Assembly (NCBI RefSeq): GCF_052072235.1
Contig: NZ_CM125436.1
Coordinates: 5,388,001 to 5,452,000, forward strand
Direction of reading: 5' to 3'
Length of the DNA: 64,000 bases
Origin: Brevibacillus_D fluminis_A
GTDB lineage: Bacteria > Bacillota > Bacilli > Brevibacillales > Brevibacillaceae
Below are positions 21,623 to 30,317 of this stretch, piece by piece (within the stretch, counting starts at the first letter, position 1; the number at the start of each line of letters is the position of its first letter). Both the position numbers and the translations under genes were made by a program. The notes below the pieces were generated by a model. It was given only the letters and a program-made list of their open reading frames with translations, did no database searches and was not told where the DNA came from.

Positions 21623-23269
21623 ATGAACAAAAAAGCAGCCATCTACGCTCGCTTCTCCAGCGACAATCAGCGTGACGAATCAATCGACGCGCAAATCCGC
21701 GCCATCGAGGATTACGCTAAACGTAACAACTACGACATCGTAAAGGTGTACGCCGATCGCGCCAAAAGCGCCACATCTGACAAGCGTCCCGAGTTTCAAA
21801 AGATGATTCAGGACAGCTCACTCGGCCTGTTTGAAGTAGTCATCGTTCACAAGCTAGACCGTTTCAGCCGTGACAAGTACGACAGCGCCACCTACAAACG
21901 AAAACTGAAGCAAAACGGAATCAAGCTGGTTAGTGTAACGGAAAACTTGGACGGTTCACCGGAAAGTGTCATTCTCGAATCCCTGCTGGAAGGGATGGCT
22001 GAATACTACAGCAAAAACCTTGCCCGAGAAGTGATGAAAGGCATGAGGGAAAACGCCTACCAGTGCAAACATACAGGCGGCCTCGCTCCCCTTGGATACG
22101 ATGTAGACCCAACAACAAAGCAGTACATCATCAATGAAAGAGAGGCAGCACCGATCAAACTGATCTTTTCTATGTACCTCGACGGCTACGGCTACAGTAA
22201 AATCCTCGATGCACTCAGCGCCAAGGGGTACAGGACAAAATTGGGCAGGCCGTTCGGCAAAAACAGTATTCACGACATCCTGCGGAACGAAAAGTATTCC
22301 GGTGTGTATGTTTTCAATAAAACAGCAAGCAAAGACGCATTCGGCAAGCGAAACAGTCATTCTGTAAAAAGCGATGAAGACGTGATTCGCATTCCTGATG
22401 GTATGCCCGCTCTTGTCTCCCCCGAGGACTACCAAAAGGTCGTGGAAAAAATGAATGCAAACAAACGCTCCCCTGCCGCTTACAAAGCAAAAGAATCCTA
22501 CCTCCTCAGCGGCTTGATTGTTTGCGGTGAGTGTTTGGAGAAACAAGGCCAAAACTTTGCCATGATGGGCAACTGCCGCCCGATTGGTAGAAACAAAATG
22601 AAGTACGTCACCTACCGCTGCGGCAACCGAGACAATAAGAAAAACTGTGACAACAAGGAATTGCGCCGGGAACACATCGAAAATTACGTCATCTCAGAGC
22701 TGCACAACAAAATTTTCAATGACGATGTGATTCCCCAACTCGTCGAGCAGCTAAACGAACACCAGAATTCGTTGAATACCGAAAGGCAAGAGGAACTGAC
22801 GGCACTAAAAGCAAATCTGCAAGACGTCAGCAAGCAGCTCGACAATATCGTTTCGGCAGTTGTACAAGGCTTTACCCAAACGTCTTTCCTGGAGAAAATG
22901 ACGGAATTGGAGGAACAGAAAAACAAACTTACGTTCAGCATCAAAGAGCTGGAATTGGACAACAAAAAAACAGTCATCACGGAGGAAATCCTGCGACAAC
23001 TGTTTGGCATGTTCAAGTATTATGTAGCTGAGAAAAACATTCCCGAGATCAAAAAGTTCATCGGTAGCTATGTCGAAAAGGTGATCGTCTACAAAGAGCA
23101 TGTAGATGTTATCTTCAAGATTAAAATTGTGGATTTATTAGGTGGAGGCGGGGGGATTCGAACCCCCGTCCGAAAACAGCGATACATAAGCATCTCCGAG
23201 CGCAGTCACTCATTTAGAGTTTCGGTGATGGATTCGCGGAGTGACGCGCTGACCCGTAACCTAGCCTGA
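21623..23269 (+). CDS. Large serine recombinase (integrase), frame continuing into antisense tmRNA
   Basis: 548 residues from ATG 21623 behind AGAGGAG. Residues 1-150 form the resolvase-type catalytic domain with Ser12 (YARFSSDNQ), HKLDRFSRD and the long E helix EYYSKNLAREVMKGM. The recombinase domain follows (ARLGYDV-type GLAPLGYDVD; KYSGVYVF), then a zinc ribbon (CGECLEKQG ... CGNRDNKKNC) and a coiled coil (about 390-440). The native part ends around KIVDLLGGGG. The last 39 residues, starting GIRTPVRKQRYIS, are encoded by the antisense strand of ssrA and exist only in the integrated state. The gene ends at the right attachment site, as expected for the enzyme that made the insertion. Confidence 0.93.
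   Translation: MNKKAAIYARFSSDNQRDESIDAQIRAIEDYAKRNNYDIVKVYADRAKSATSDKRPEFQKMIQDSSLGLFEVVIVHKLDRFSRDKYDSATYKRKLKQNGIKLVSVTENLDGSPESVILESLLEGMAEYYSKNLAREVMKGMRENAYQCKHTGGLAPLGYDVDPTTKQYIINEREAAPIKLIFSMYLDGYGYSKILDALSAKGYRTKLGRPFGKNSIHDILRNEKYSGVYVFNKTASKDAFGKRNSHSVKSDEDVIRIPDGMPALVSPEDYQKVVEKMNANKRSPAAYKAKESYLLSGLIVCGECLEKQGQNFAMMGNCRPIGRNKMKYVTYRCGNRDNKKNCDNKELRREHIENYVISELHNKIFNDDVIPQLVEQLNEHQNSLNTERQEELTALKANLQDVSKQLDNIVSAVVQGFTQTSFLEKMTELEEQKNKLTFSIKELELDNKKTVITEEILRQLFGMFKYYVAEKNIPEIKKFIGSYVEKVIVYKEHVDVIFKIKIVDLLGGGGGIRTPVRKQRYISISERSHSFRVSVMDSRSDALTRNLA
23141..23152. other. Right attachment site at the new ssrA 3' end
   Basis: GGTGGAGGCGGG is identical to 2418-2429. Here it forms the acceptor 3' strand of the live tmRNA (CCCGCCTCCACC on the minus strand). 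The next base is T, so the CCA is not fully encoded in this copy. Confidence 0.85.
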
Positions 23270-23495
23270 TTGATCTTCTTCCTTTGACCCCAGGCGGAGG
23301 TCTCCGGCGTATCCCACTAAAGTTGAGCGCTAGTCACGCCACATGGGCGATGGAGTGGTAGCGCCTCACTGGTTATTAAGCAGCGAGAGAAAGTTGTTTG
23401 TTGCCAGTTAATGGCGTTTGCGTTGATGACGAGGTCCGCAACCCCCCGGCTCGCTTCTTATGCTCTACCATCCCCGTCGAATCCAGAACGCCCCC
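23141..23495 (-). ncRNA. ssrA: tmRNA (ssrA), 3' end rebuilt by the integrated element
   Basis: The 5' end GGGGGCGTTCTGG at 23495 pairs with the 3' CGCCTCC to form the acceptor stem, including one G-U. GACGGGG and the T-arm GGGGGTTCGAATCCCCC are present. The tag frame ends GGC AAC AAA CAA CTT TCT CTC GCT GCT TAA, giving GNKQLSLAA. tmRNA rescues stalled ribosomes together with SmpB, encoded immediately upstream. Its native terminator is now 20.7 kb away, so termination of the present transcript probably depends on other signals. Confidence 0.93.
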
Positions 23496-23754
23496 ATGAT
23501 CATCATGCATGCAACGGTACATGGCTGCGTCTTTCAGCAGACAAGCCCGGCACCATGGTGTAGGCAAAGCTTCCACTACGAGTTGGTGGTACAGCGTACA
23601 ACGTTACCGATGCCATTCTTTTCTTGAAGCGAATCCGAAAGTATTTCGCTTCGTGTAATAACTATAGCACTTCCGTTATTCGTGAATCAACGGGAGTTTA
23701 CGCCAACAGCAGGAGATTGTGCCAACCAGGGAAAGCATCTCCTTCTTCCCTGTC

Positions 23755-24222
23755 TTATCCTTTCTGCCGTTCCCGCAGCGCACGTTCGACCTCGCGCATG
23801 GCATCCTTTTTCTTGAGATCCTCGCGCTTGTCGTAGTTCTTCTTCCCTTTCGCCAGACCCAGCTCCACTTTGGCCCAGCCACCTTTCAAATAAATGCTCA
23901 GCGGCACGAGCGAATAGCCTTTTTCGCGAGTCAGCCCGATCAGCTTGAGGATTTCCAAACGGTGCATCAACAGCTTGCGTGTCCGCTCCGGTTCATGATT
24001 AAAGCGATTGCCCTGATCGTACGGGCTGATGTGCATGTTGTGCAGCATGACTTGTCCGTTTTCCACGCGGGCAAAGCTGTCCTTCAACTGCACGCGTCCA
24101 GCGCGCACCGACTTGATCTCCGTGCCTGTCAAGGCGATACCGGTTTCGTAGACGTCCTCAATGTGATAGTCATGGCGTGCTTTGCGGTTTTGCGCCAACG
24201 TTTTGGTCCCTTTTCCAGACAT
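23755..24222 (-). CDS. smpB: SsrA-binding protein SmpB
   Basis: 155 residues from ATG 24222 behind GAGGTGATCC; the frame extends to 24288, but family alignment from memory starts at MSGKGTKTLAQNRKARHDY. Conserved features are YETGIALTGTEIKSVRAGRV, HNMHISPYDQGN, then KLLMHRLEI and a basic C-terminal tail RALRERQKG that inserts into the ribosomal mRNA channel. It binds tmRNA and is required for trans-translation. Its partner gene ssrA lies directly downstream on the same strand. Confidence 0.97.
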   Translation of the reverse strand: MSGKGTKTLAQNRKARHDYHIEDVYETGIALTGTEIKSVRAGRVQLKDSFARVENGQVMLHNMHISPYDQGNRFNHEPERTRKLLMHRLEILKLIGLTREKGYSLVPLSIYLKGGWAKVELGLAKGKKNYDKREDLKKKDAMREVERALRERQKG

Positions 24223-24362
24223 GTGGATCACCTCGGTTTTAGCCAGATTGGTAAATGTTAGTTTAGCACAAACTGCACCATCGGGCAATAGCCTCCTACA
24301 TCAGGAGGACCCGGAAAGGAGGAGTCCGACTCGTGCCTCCCCCTTTCCTTCCTTATTATATA

Positions 24363-26822
24363 TTACCTGCGTTTGCGCTTGGCTTGTTTGGCCACGCTGT
24401 TTTTGCGTTTCTTTTTCGCATTCACGAGGTCTTCCCAAAATTGCTTAGGCTTTTGCGCTGATTCGCCGCCCTCTGCCGAACCGGAACCATTGCCTTTAAA
24501 TGAAACGACGCCCGCGCCTTGAGCACCTGTGCCCTGCTTGCGGCCTCCGCGTTCATTGGCGCGTTTGCGCTTCGCTGCAGCGGGTTCGACATCTTTGCGA
24601 CGGCCTTTTTCCCGCTTCCCTCCGCGTCCGCCTTTGCTGCCACCGCCATCGATGACTTTGGCTCCACGGCTTCTTCCTTCATGACGGAACGTATTGGCTT
24701 TTTTCATGCCGACGATTTCAAAATCGATGGCGCGCTCTTCCACATTCACATTCGCGACGCGCACTTCCACGACGTCCCCGATGCGGTACTGCTTGCCGGT
24801 ACGTTCGCCGACGAGAGCGTATGCTTTTTCGTGATAGTGGTAATAATCGTCGGTCAAAAAGCTGACGTGGACCAAGCCTTCTATCGTATTCGGCAGCTCG
24901 ATGAACAGCCCGAACGAGGTGACCCCGGAAATGACGCCTTCGAATTCTTCACCGAGGTGCTCCAGCATGAATTCCGCTTTCTTCAGATCGTCCGTTTCCC
25001 GCTCGGCATCCACTGCGACGCGTTCACGTCGAGATGTATGCTCCGCGATTTCCGGCAATCGCTCTGCCCATTGCTCTTCGCGCTTGCCGCTCATTACGCC
25101 GTGTTCCACCCATTCGCGAATCAGGCGATGGACGATAAGGTCGGGGTAGCGGCGGATCGGTGAAGTGAAGTGCGTGTAAAAGTCGGTTGCCAAGCCGAAG
25201 TGTCCGAGGCTTTCCGCATCATAGCGCGCCTGCTTCATCGAGCGCAGCAGCACGGTGCTGATGATCACTTCTTCCGGCGTTCCTTTCACTTCCTCCAACA
25301 GCTGCTGCAGCGCGCGTGGATGAACGGTGTTTCCTCTGCCGCGAACAGAATAGCCGAAGGTCGTGATAAATTCCATGAACGCAATCAGCTTTTCTTCCTT
25401 CGGATCTTCGTGGACGCGGTAGATAAACGGCTTTTTCATCCAGTGGAAATGCTCGGCGACGGTTTCGTTCGCGGCCAGCATGAATTCCTCAATGATTTGC
25501 TCCGCGATGGAGCGGGTGCGGAATCCGATCTCGCTCGGCTTCCCTTCGGCATCGACATAAATTTTGGCCTCGCGGAAGTCAAAATCGATTGCGCCTCGGC
25601 TCATCCGCTTGTTGCGCAGTTTGAGGCACAGCTCCTCCATGAGCTGGAACATCGGCACGAGTTCGGCGTATTTTTCGATCAGCGCCTCGTCTTTGTCGAC
25701 GAGAATGCTGCGCACATCGCCATATGTCATCCGTTCGTTGGTGCGAATGACGCTGAGGAAGATGTCGTATTTCACCGTATTGCCCTGCGGGTCCATCTCC
25801 ATGTCGCAGGAAACCGTCAGTCGATCCACCTTTGGATTCAAGCTGCAAATCCCGTTGGATAAACGGTGCGGCAGCATGGGAATCACGCGGTCGACCAAAT
25901 ACACGCTGGTTCCCCGTCTGTACGCTTCATGATCCAGTGCGGAATTTTCCTTGACGTAGTAGCTGACGTCCGCGATGTGCACGCCGAGCAAATAGTTGCC
26001 GTTCGGCAGCTTTTCCAGCGAAACCGCGTCATCCAGGTCTTTGGCATCCGCTCCATCGATGGTGACCATCATCCGGTCGCGCAGGTCGCGGCGGCCTTTC
26101 AGCTCGCTTTCGCTGATTTCGCCCGGCGCGGCTTCCGCTTCCGCCATGACGTCGGCAGGAAACACTTCAGCCAGCCCGTACTTGCGGATGATCGACAAAA
26201 TATCGATGCCAGGGTCGTTTTTATGGCCGAGAATCTCAATGACCTCTCCCTCAGGATTGGCCCTTCCTTCCGGATAATTGACGATTTTGACGACAACCTT
26301 GTGCCCGTCCGCAGCACCGTGGTACGCCGATTTGGGGATGAAAATATCTTTGCCGATCCGCTTGTCGTCCGGAATAACGAACGCATAGTATTCTTCATCG
26401 GAAAACGTACCGACCAGCTCGGTCGCGCCCCGCTCGACAATCCGGACGATCTGGCCTTCCAGACGTTGACCGCTGCTTTGGCGTTCGATCCGCGCAAGAA
26501 CGATGTCGTTATGCATGGCACCGTTCATGTCGTTGGCATGCACATAAATATCCGCTTCTCCCGGCGTTTCCGGGATGACAAATCCGAAACCTTTGGGGTG
26601 ATTTTGCAAACGTCCGCGAATCAGGTTCATCTTTTCCGGCACGCCATAGCGATTGGCTCGGGTGCGAATGATCTCGCCGCGGTCCTCCAGCATGTTCAGC
26701 GCTTTGATTAATTCCTTGAACCCGGCTCCATCCGAAATCTGAAACGCTTGCTCCAGCTCCTGTACCGTCATCGGATGGTACGCTTCTTCACGCATGAACG
26801 TCAATATTTCTTGTTCTTTCAT
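24363..26822 (-). CDS. rnr: Ribonuclease R
   Basis: 819 residues from ATG 26822 behind AGAGGAGAGG; the frame runs further upstream without a ribosome site. An N-terminal HTH, two cold-shock domains, an RNB catalytic domain with the acidic cluster TIDGADAKDLDDAVSLEKL, and an S1 domain (FEGVISGVTSFGLFIELPN) are in order. The C-terminus is long, lysine/arginine- and glycine-rich (KRKRANERGGRK; NAKKKRKNSVAKQAKRKRR). RNase R is a 3'-5' exonuclease that degrades structured RNA and mRNAs released by trans-translation. This fits its place between secG and smpB. Confidence 0.97.
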   Translation of the reverse strand: MKEQEILTFMREEAYHPMTVQELEQAFQISDGAGFKELIKALNMLEDRGEIIRTRANRYGVPEKMNLIRGRLQNHPKGFGFVIPETPGEADIYVHANDMNGAMHNDIVLARIERQSSGQRLEGQIVRIVERGATELVGTFSDEEYYAFVIPDDKRIGKDIFIPKSAYHGAADGHKVVVKIVNYPEGRANPEGEVIEILGHKNDPGIDILSIIRKYGLAEVFPADVMAEAEAAPGEISESELKGRRDLRDRMMVTIDGADAKDLDDAVSLEKLPNGNYLLGVHIADVSYYVKENSALDHEAYRRGTSVYLVDRVIPMLPHRLSNGICSLNPKVDRLTVSCDMEMDPQGNTVKYDIFLSVIRTNERMTYGDVRSILVDKDEALIEKYAELVPMFQLMEELCLKLRNKRMSRGAIDFDFREAKIYVDAEGKPSEIGFRTRSIAEQIIEEFMLAANETVAEHFHWMKKPFIYRVHEDPKEEKLIAFMEFITTFGYSVRGRGNTVHPRALQQLLEEVKGTPEEVIISTVLLRSMKQARYDAESLGHFGLATDFYTHFTSPIRRYPDLIVHRLIREWVEHGVMSGKREEQWAERLPEIAEHTSRRERVAVDAERETDDLKKAEFMLEHLGEEFEGVISGVTSFGLFIELPNTIEGLVHVSFLTDDYYHYHEKAYALVGERTGKQYRIGDVVEVRVANVNVEERAIDFEIVGMKKANTFRHEGRSRGAKVIDGGGSKGGRGGKREKGRRKDVEPAAAKRKRANERGGRKQGTGAQGAGVVSFKGNGSGSAEGGESAQKPKQFWEDLVNAKKKRKNSVAKQAKRKRR

Positions 26823-26972
26823 TAAACCTCTCCTCTGTCTAAAAACATTCTCCTTACTTGATAGTATGGGCAAAACAGCACATGTGCAATCCGCAACAGA
26901 AGAAAACTCCTGCATGGGCTCTGCCATGGCTGCACGCATTTTGGTCGGAATTTGTTTCCAGCCCCCAATGGT

Positions 26973-27013
26973 AAAAAAGAAGACAGCAAGGACGCCCTCG
27001 CTGTCTTCTTTTC
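26973..27013 (-). terminator. Terminator of secG
   Basis: GAAGACAGC pairs with GCTGTCTTC, flanked on the minus-strand 3' side by TTTTTT. It lies just after the secG stop. Confidence 0.85.
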
Positions 27014-27033
27014 GTTCACGAATCGGTTACTTT

Positions 27034-27273
27034 TTAGGAAGCCTTCAAGAAATAACCAAGCAAAATAGTGGATAACATAAACACAACGGCAAACACAACG
27101 GTCAACTTGCCAAGCACTGCATCGATACCGCGTGCTTTTTGTTTCCCCATCATCATTTCGGCACCGCCGCCGATGGAACCGGCCAAGCCAGCACTTTTTC
27201 CGGATTGTAAAAGAACAACAGCAATTAAGCCGATCGCGGCAATAACAAGCAGAATTTTCGCAGCCAAAGCCAT
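27034..27273 (-). CDS. secG: Preprotein translocase subunit SecG
   Basis: 79 residues with two membrane helices (about 4-24 and 55-76) separated by the conserved SGKSAGLAGSIGGGAEMMMGK loop, here given in part. SecG assists SecYEG-mediated export. ATG 27273 follows GAGGTG. It heads the secG-rnr-smpB-ssrA order typical of Bacilli but has its own terminator. Confidence 0.96.
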   Translation of the reverse strand: MALAAKILLVIAAIGLIAVVLLQSGKSAGLAGSIGGGAEMMMGKQKARGIDAVLGKLTVVFAVVFMLSTILLGYFLKAS

Positions 27274-27474
27274 TATTTGTTCACCTCATACTTATGATAC
27301 GAGCACATACTGTTATCAATGTAACATAATTCGTCCCAGTCTTCAAGAACCACAGCAATTGCAACTGGAAATGTGTACTTTCTTTGTCTGTTTTTCACTC
27401 GCCTTGCAACCGTCAACATTTTGCCGTAAAATTGCAGGTAGTATCTCTACAATTGACTAGGAGGTCTTTGTTTC

Positions 27475-27873
27475 ATGGCTGGTTCTAACTTCAAGAAAGA
27501 TATGAATCAAAACGACATTGTCGACTCCGCAAGGGCCTTTTCTACATCGTTTGGTATCTTGTTTCTCGTGTTCATTATCGCTCTTGTAGGATCTATTTAT
27601 TTCCCTCCGAAGCACGAAGAACAAGCTACTGGTGGGGCAACTGCACCATCCAAAGTTGACGCGGAGGCTGTCTTTAAATCAACTTGCGCCGCTTGTCATG
27701 GGCAAAACCTCGAAGGGATCGCGGGACCGAACTTGACCAAAGTTGGTAGCAGGCATGATGCAAAAGCAATCGAAAACATCATCAAGAACGGACGCGGCGG
27801 CATGCCTCCTGGAATGCTGAAAAAAGCGGACGAAATCAAAGCCGTTGCTGAATGGCTTGCAGCGAAAAAATAA
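27475..27873 (+). CDS. Membrane-anchored cytochrome c (c550/c551 type)
   Basis: 132 residues from ATG 27475 behind AGGAGG. One membrane helix (about 26-43) is followed by a flexible linker and a small c-type cytochrome domain with CAACH (71-75) and probable axial Met in GGMPPGM (about 108-114). It would carry electrons on the outer face of the membrane, probably towards a cytochrome oxidase. It resembles CccA/CccB-like proteins of Bacillus, but the exact orthologue cannot be decided. Confidence 0.9.
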   Translation: MAGSNFKKDMNQNDIVDSARAFSTSFGILFLVFIIALVGSIYFPPKHEEQATGGATAPSKVDAEAVFKSTCAACHGQNLEGIAGPNLTKVGSRHDAKAIENIIKNGRGGMPPGMLKKADEIKAVAEWLAAKK

Positions 27874-27900
27874 GAAGCCATGATGAATCGGCACGGACAG

Positions 27901-27932
27901 GCCCCTAGAGCACTTGCTCTCGGGGCTTTTTC
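27901..27932 (+). terminator. Terminator of the cytochrome gene
   Basis: GCCCCTAGAGC pairs with GCTCTCGGGGC around ACTT, with one T-C mismatch, and TTTTTCTT follows. Confidence 0.88.
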
Positions 27933-28106
27933 TTATCCAGTATAAGTGCAACCGCGGCTCCGCCAAAAAGCTTGGCGTAGCCAGGTTTTCTAATTCGCCC
28001 AGCCCCTAAACCGTCCAAATGTTACTGTTTCAAAATAGTAACAGGATTGAACTTTTTCAGCAATATAAAAAAGACGGAAGCATTTCACTTCCGTCCCAGC
28101 ACTGCA

Positions 28107-29111
28107 TTATTTTGTCAAAAAGAACTTCTCGAGATCGTCCAGCATCAAGTTGGCGGATTTTACGCCGCCGGATGTGTTCCATGTCACATCGTCGACTTTG
28201 AAGACTTTGTTGTTTTTCACGACATTCAGGTTTTTCCAGAGCGGGTCATTGGTCCATTCTTTTTCCAGCTCGCTTGCTTTGTTATCGCCTGTCTCGTACA
28301 CGTAGTAGAACATGATGTCGCCGTCCATATCCGGAATGCGTTCTTTCGTTACATCGTCGGCAAAGTCAGGTTTGTTTTGCGCATCCGGACGAGCGAAGCC
28401 GAGTTGTTCCAAAATGACGCCTGCAAACGTATCCTTGTAGTAAATGCGGGTTTTACCTGGCATAAAGCGAACGAGAGACACTTTCGTTTTCAATTTGTCG
28501 CCGGCTTTTTCCTTGAAATCGGCAACGCGTTTATCCCAGTCGGCAATCACTTTTTCGCCTTCTGCTTTTTTGTTCAATGCCTCTGCAAACAGGGTGAAGT
28601 TTTCTTTCCAGTCACCGCGCGGCTGCTCGGCAAAGACTGTCGGTGCGATCGCAGAAAGCTGCGAGTAAATTTTCTCCTGACGGAATTTCAGACCCAGGAT
28701 CAAGTCAGGCTTCAAGGCAGCAATGGCTTCCAGGTTCGGTTGGGATTCGGTTCCCACGACTTTAACGCCTTCCAGCTCGCCTTTTACATGCGGATAAAAA
28801 TCGTTGCCGGTGAAAGAGGACACCGCCCCTACCGGCTTCACGCCTACAGCGAGTACGGTTTCAACCCCTTGTGTTGCCAAAACAACAACGCGCTTCGGCG
28901 TTCCCTTGATGGTGGTTTCACCCATCGCGTGTTTGATCGTGTACGATGCTTCACCGGACGGCGCCGCGCTTCCCTGGGATTGTTCGGTCGTTTGGGAGGC
29001 TGTTTTGTCAGGCGCAGCAGCCTGATTGTCGGTTCCGCAGCCTGCCAGCATCACCATGACCGCAGTCATCCATGCCAGAACGGTTGATTTCTTTTTGCTA
29101 AACGAAAGCAT
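28107..29111 (-). CDS. Iron-siderophore ABC transporter substrate-binding lipoprotein
   Basis: 334 residues from ATG 29111; the frame extends through the regulatory region to 29252, which is not believable as protein. A lipobox LAGC puts the lipid on Cys25. A FecB/FhuD-type fold follows (PKRVVVLATQGVETVLAVGV; NLEAIAALKPDLILGLKFR; and a C-terminal NNKVFKVDDVTWNTSGG). It binds ferric siderophore outside the cell and hands it to the permease encoded divergently at 29307. The gene pair is separated by Fur-like sites. Confidence 0.92.
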   Translation of the reverse strand: MLSFSKKKSTVLAWMTAVMVMLAGCGTDNQAAAPDKTASQTTEQSQGSAAPSGEASYTIKHAMGETTIKGTPKRVVVLATQGVETVLAVGVKPVGAVSSFTGNDFYPHVKGELEGVKVVGTESQPNLEAIAALKPDLILGLKFRQEKIYSQLSAIAPTVFAEQPRGDWKENFTLFAEALNKKAEGEKVIADWDKRVADFKEKAGDKLKTKVSLVRFMPGKTRIYYKDTFAGVILEQLGFARPDAQNKPDFADDVTKERIPDMDGDIMFYYVYETGDNKASELEKEWTNDPLWKNLNVVKNNKVFKVDDVTWNTSGGVKSANLMLDDLEKFFLTK

Positions 29112-29140
29112 ATGTATAAGTTCCCCCTTATGATGGTAGT

Positions 29141-29159
29141 GAGAATGAGAATTACAATC
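29141..29159. promoter_or_regulatory. Fur box, proximal to the binding-protein gene
   Basis: GAGAATGAGAATTACAATC matches the 19-bp Fur consensus at 14 of 19 positions by my count. It lies 30 bp upstream of the lipoprotein start. Iron-dependent repression is expected. Confidence 0.72.
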
Positions 29160-29212
29160 ACTTGCACCTATATAATCGTACATGCATTTGTTAAGTACGT
29201 CAATACTCAAAT

Positions 29213-29231
29213 GATAATGAGTCTCAAATTC
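29213..29231. promoter_or_regulatory. Fur box, proximal to the permease genes
   Basis: GATAATGAGTCTCAAATTC matches the Fur consensus at 13 of 19 positions by my count. It lies about 76 bp upstream of the permease start, near a TTGACA-type sequence (29234-29239). Confidence 0.68.
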
Positions 29232-29306
29232 ATTGACAAACCACTCGCCCATCCCTACACTAATAATGTAAATGATCGGCTATTAAAGGAAGAAGGATAT
29301 TACATA

Positions 29307-30317
29307 ATGAATGCTCTTCTCTCGAATCACTTCATGAAATGGCTGGGTCTGGGATTGGGAGCAGTCCTTATCTTGTGCCTGATGTATGCGAGCGTCATTT
29401 TTGGCGTCATCGACACAAGCTGGCATACGGCAGTCGATGCGTACACCCATTTTGACGGCTCCAATGAGCATATCGTCATTAAGGAGGTCCGTGTCCCGCG
29501 CGCTCTGATTGCGGCTGCAGTCGGTCTTTGCCTCGGCATGGCGGGGGCATTGCTGCAGGCTTTGACCCGGAACCCGTTGGCCGATGTTGAAATTTTTGGA
29601 CTTAACTCCGGCGCAGCGCTTGCGATCGTGCTGGCCGTCACCTATTTTTCGGTTCAATCGCTTTCCCAGTTCACCTGGCTCGCTTTTGCCGGTGCTGCGA
29701 TAAGCGGCGTGCTGGCTTACCTGCTTGGTTCAGCCGGACGCGAAGGCATCACCCCGGTGAAGCTGGCTTTGTCAGGGGCGGCGATTACGGCGCTGTTTTC
29801 TTCCATCACACACGGCATTCTGACCATTAACGAGCAGACGCTTGATCAGGTGCTGTTCTGGATCTCCGGCTCCGTCGCCGGTCGCAAGCTGGTCTATTTG
29901 ACGAATGTTCTGCCATATATGGCGGCTGCCTGGATTGCGGCGCTGCTGGTCGCCAAGCCGCTGCACACGCTCTTGATGGGCGAGGATGTGGCAAAGGGGC
30001 TGGGGCAGCGCACGCTTTGGGTCAAAATCGTGAGCGGTCTAATCGTGGTCGTTCTAAGCGGCTGTTCCGTCGCTGTAGCGGGCCCGATTGGCTTCGTCGG
30101 CTTGGTTACACCGCACCTGTCGCGGTTTTTCGTCGGCATCGACACCCGCTGGGTCGTGCTGTACAGCGGCATGCTCGGCGCGATCTTGCTGCTTGCCGCC
30201 GATATCGCCGCCCGGTTCGTGGCATTCCCGAATGAAATGCCGATCGGCGTCATGACCGCCCTCATCGGTGCTCCCGGCTTTGTCTATGTGGCAAGAAAGG
30301 GGCTGGCAAAAGGATGA
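29307..30317 (+). CDS. FecCD-family iron-siderophore permease, subunit 1
   Basis: 336 residues from ATG 29307 behind GAAGGAT. Eight to ten membrane segments are present, with the family hallmarks RVPRALIAAAVGLCLGMAGA, LQALTRNPLADVEIFGLNSG and GPIGFVGLVTPHLSRFFVG (each given as a piece). It forms half of the membrane channel together with the next gene, whose ATGA start overlaps its stop. The longer frame upstream covers the Fur box and is not real. Confidence 0.94.
   Translation: MNALLSNHFMKWLGLGLGAVLILCLMYASVIFGVIDTSWHTAVDAYTHFDGSNEHIVIKEVRVPRALIAAAVGLCLGMAGALLQALTRNPLADVEIFGLNSGAALAIVLAVTYFSVQSLSQFTWLAFAGAAISGVLAYLLGSAGREGITPVKLALSGAAITALFSSITHGILTINEQTLDQVLFWISGSVAGRKLVYLTNVLPYMAAAWIAALLVAKPLHTLLMGEDVAKGLGQRTLWVKIVSGLIVVVLSGCSVAVAGPIGFVGLVTPHLSRFFVGIDTRWVVLYSGMLGAILLLAADIAARFVAFPNEMPIGVMTALIGAPGFVYVARKGLAKG

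Larger units (their letters stand above)
2418..23152. mobile_element. Serine-integrase integrative element inserted in ssrA (tmRNA gene)
   Basis: It is bounded by the 12-bp direct repeat at 2418-2429 and 23141-23152. A large serine recombinase sits at the right end reading outward, a primase-helicase and small replication-type genes lie next to it, and a restriction-modification cargo lies at the left end. The 3' tail of tmRNA plus its terminator is stranded at the left boundary. The left part (about 2.5-8.1 kb and 10-13.6 kb) is visibly more AT-rich than the right part, suggesting cargo added to a backbone at 13.8-23.1 kb. No relaxase, type IV secretion, capsid, portal or terminase genes were recognised. 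It may therefore be a mobilisable or satellite-type element or a decayed conjugative one. Confidence 0.88.

Noticed and set aside
23376..23576. 66-residue ORF ending GNKQLSLAA
   Set aside because: It is the tmRNA tag frame extended upstream into structural RNA; only the tag portion is translated, after resumption on tmRNA.
24519..26711. Long + strand ORFs opposite rnr
   Set aside because: They are mirror frames of a GC-rich conserved gene on the minus strand.
29112..29306. N-terminal extension of the first FecCD permease
   Set aside because: It would translate the Fur-box region; a good ribosome site and normal family start are at 29307.
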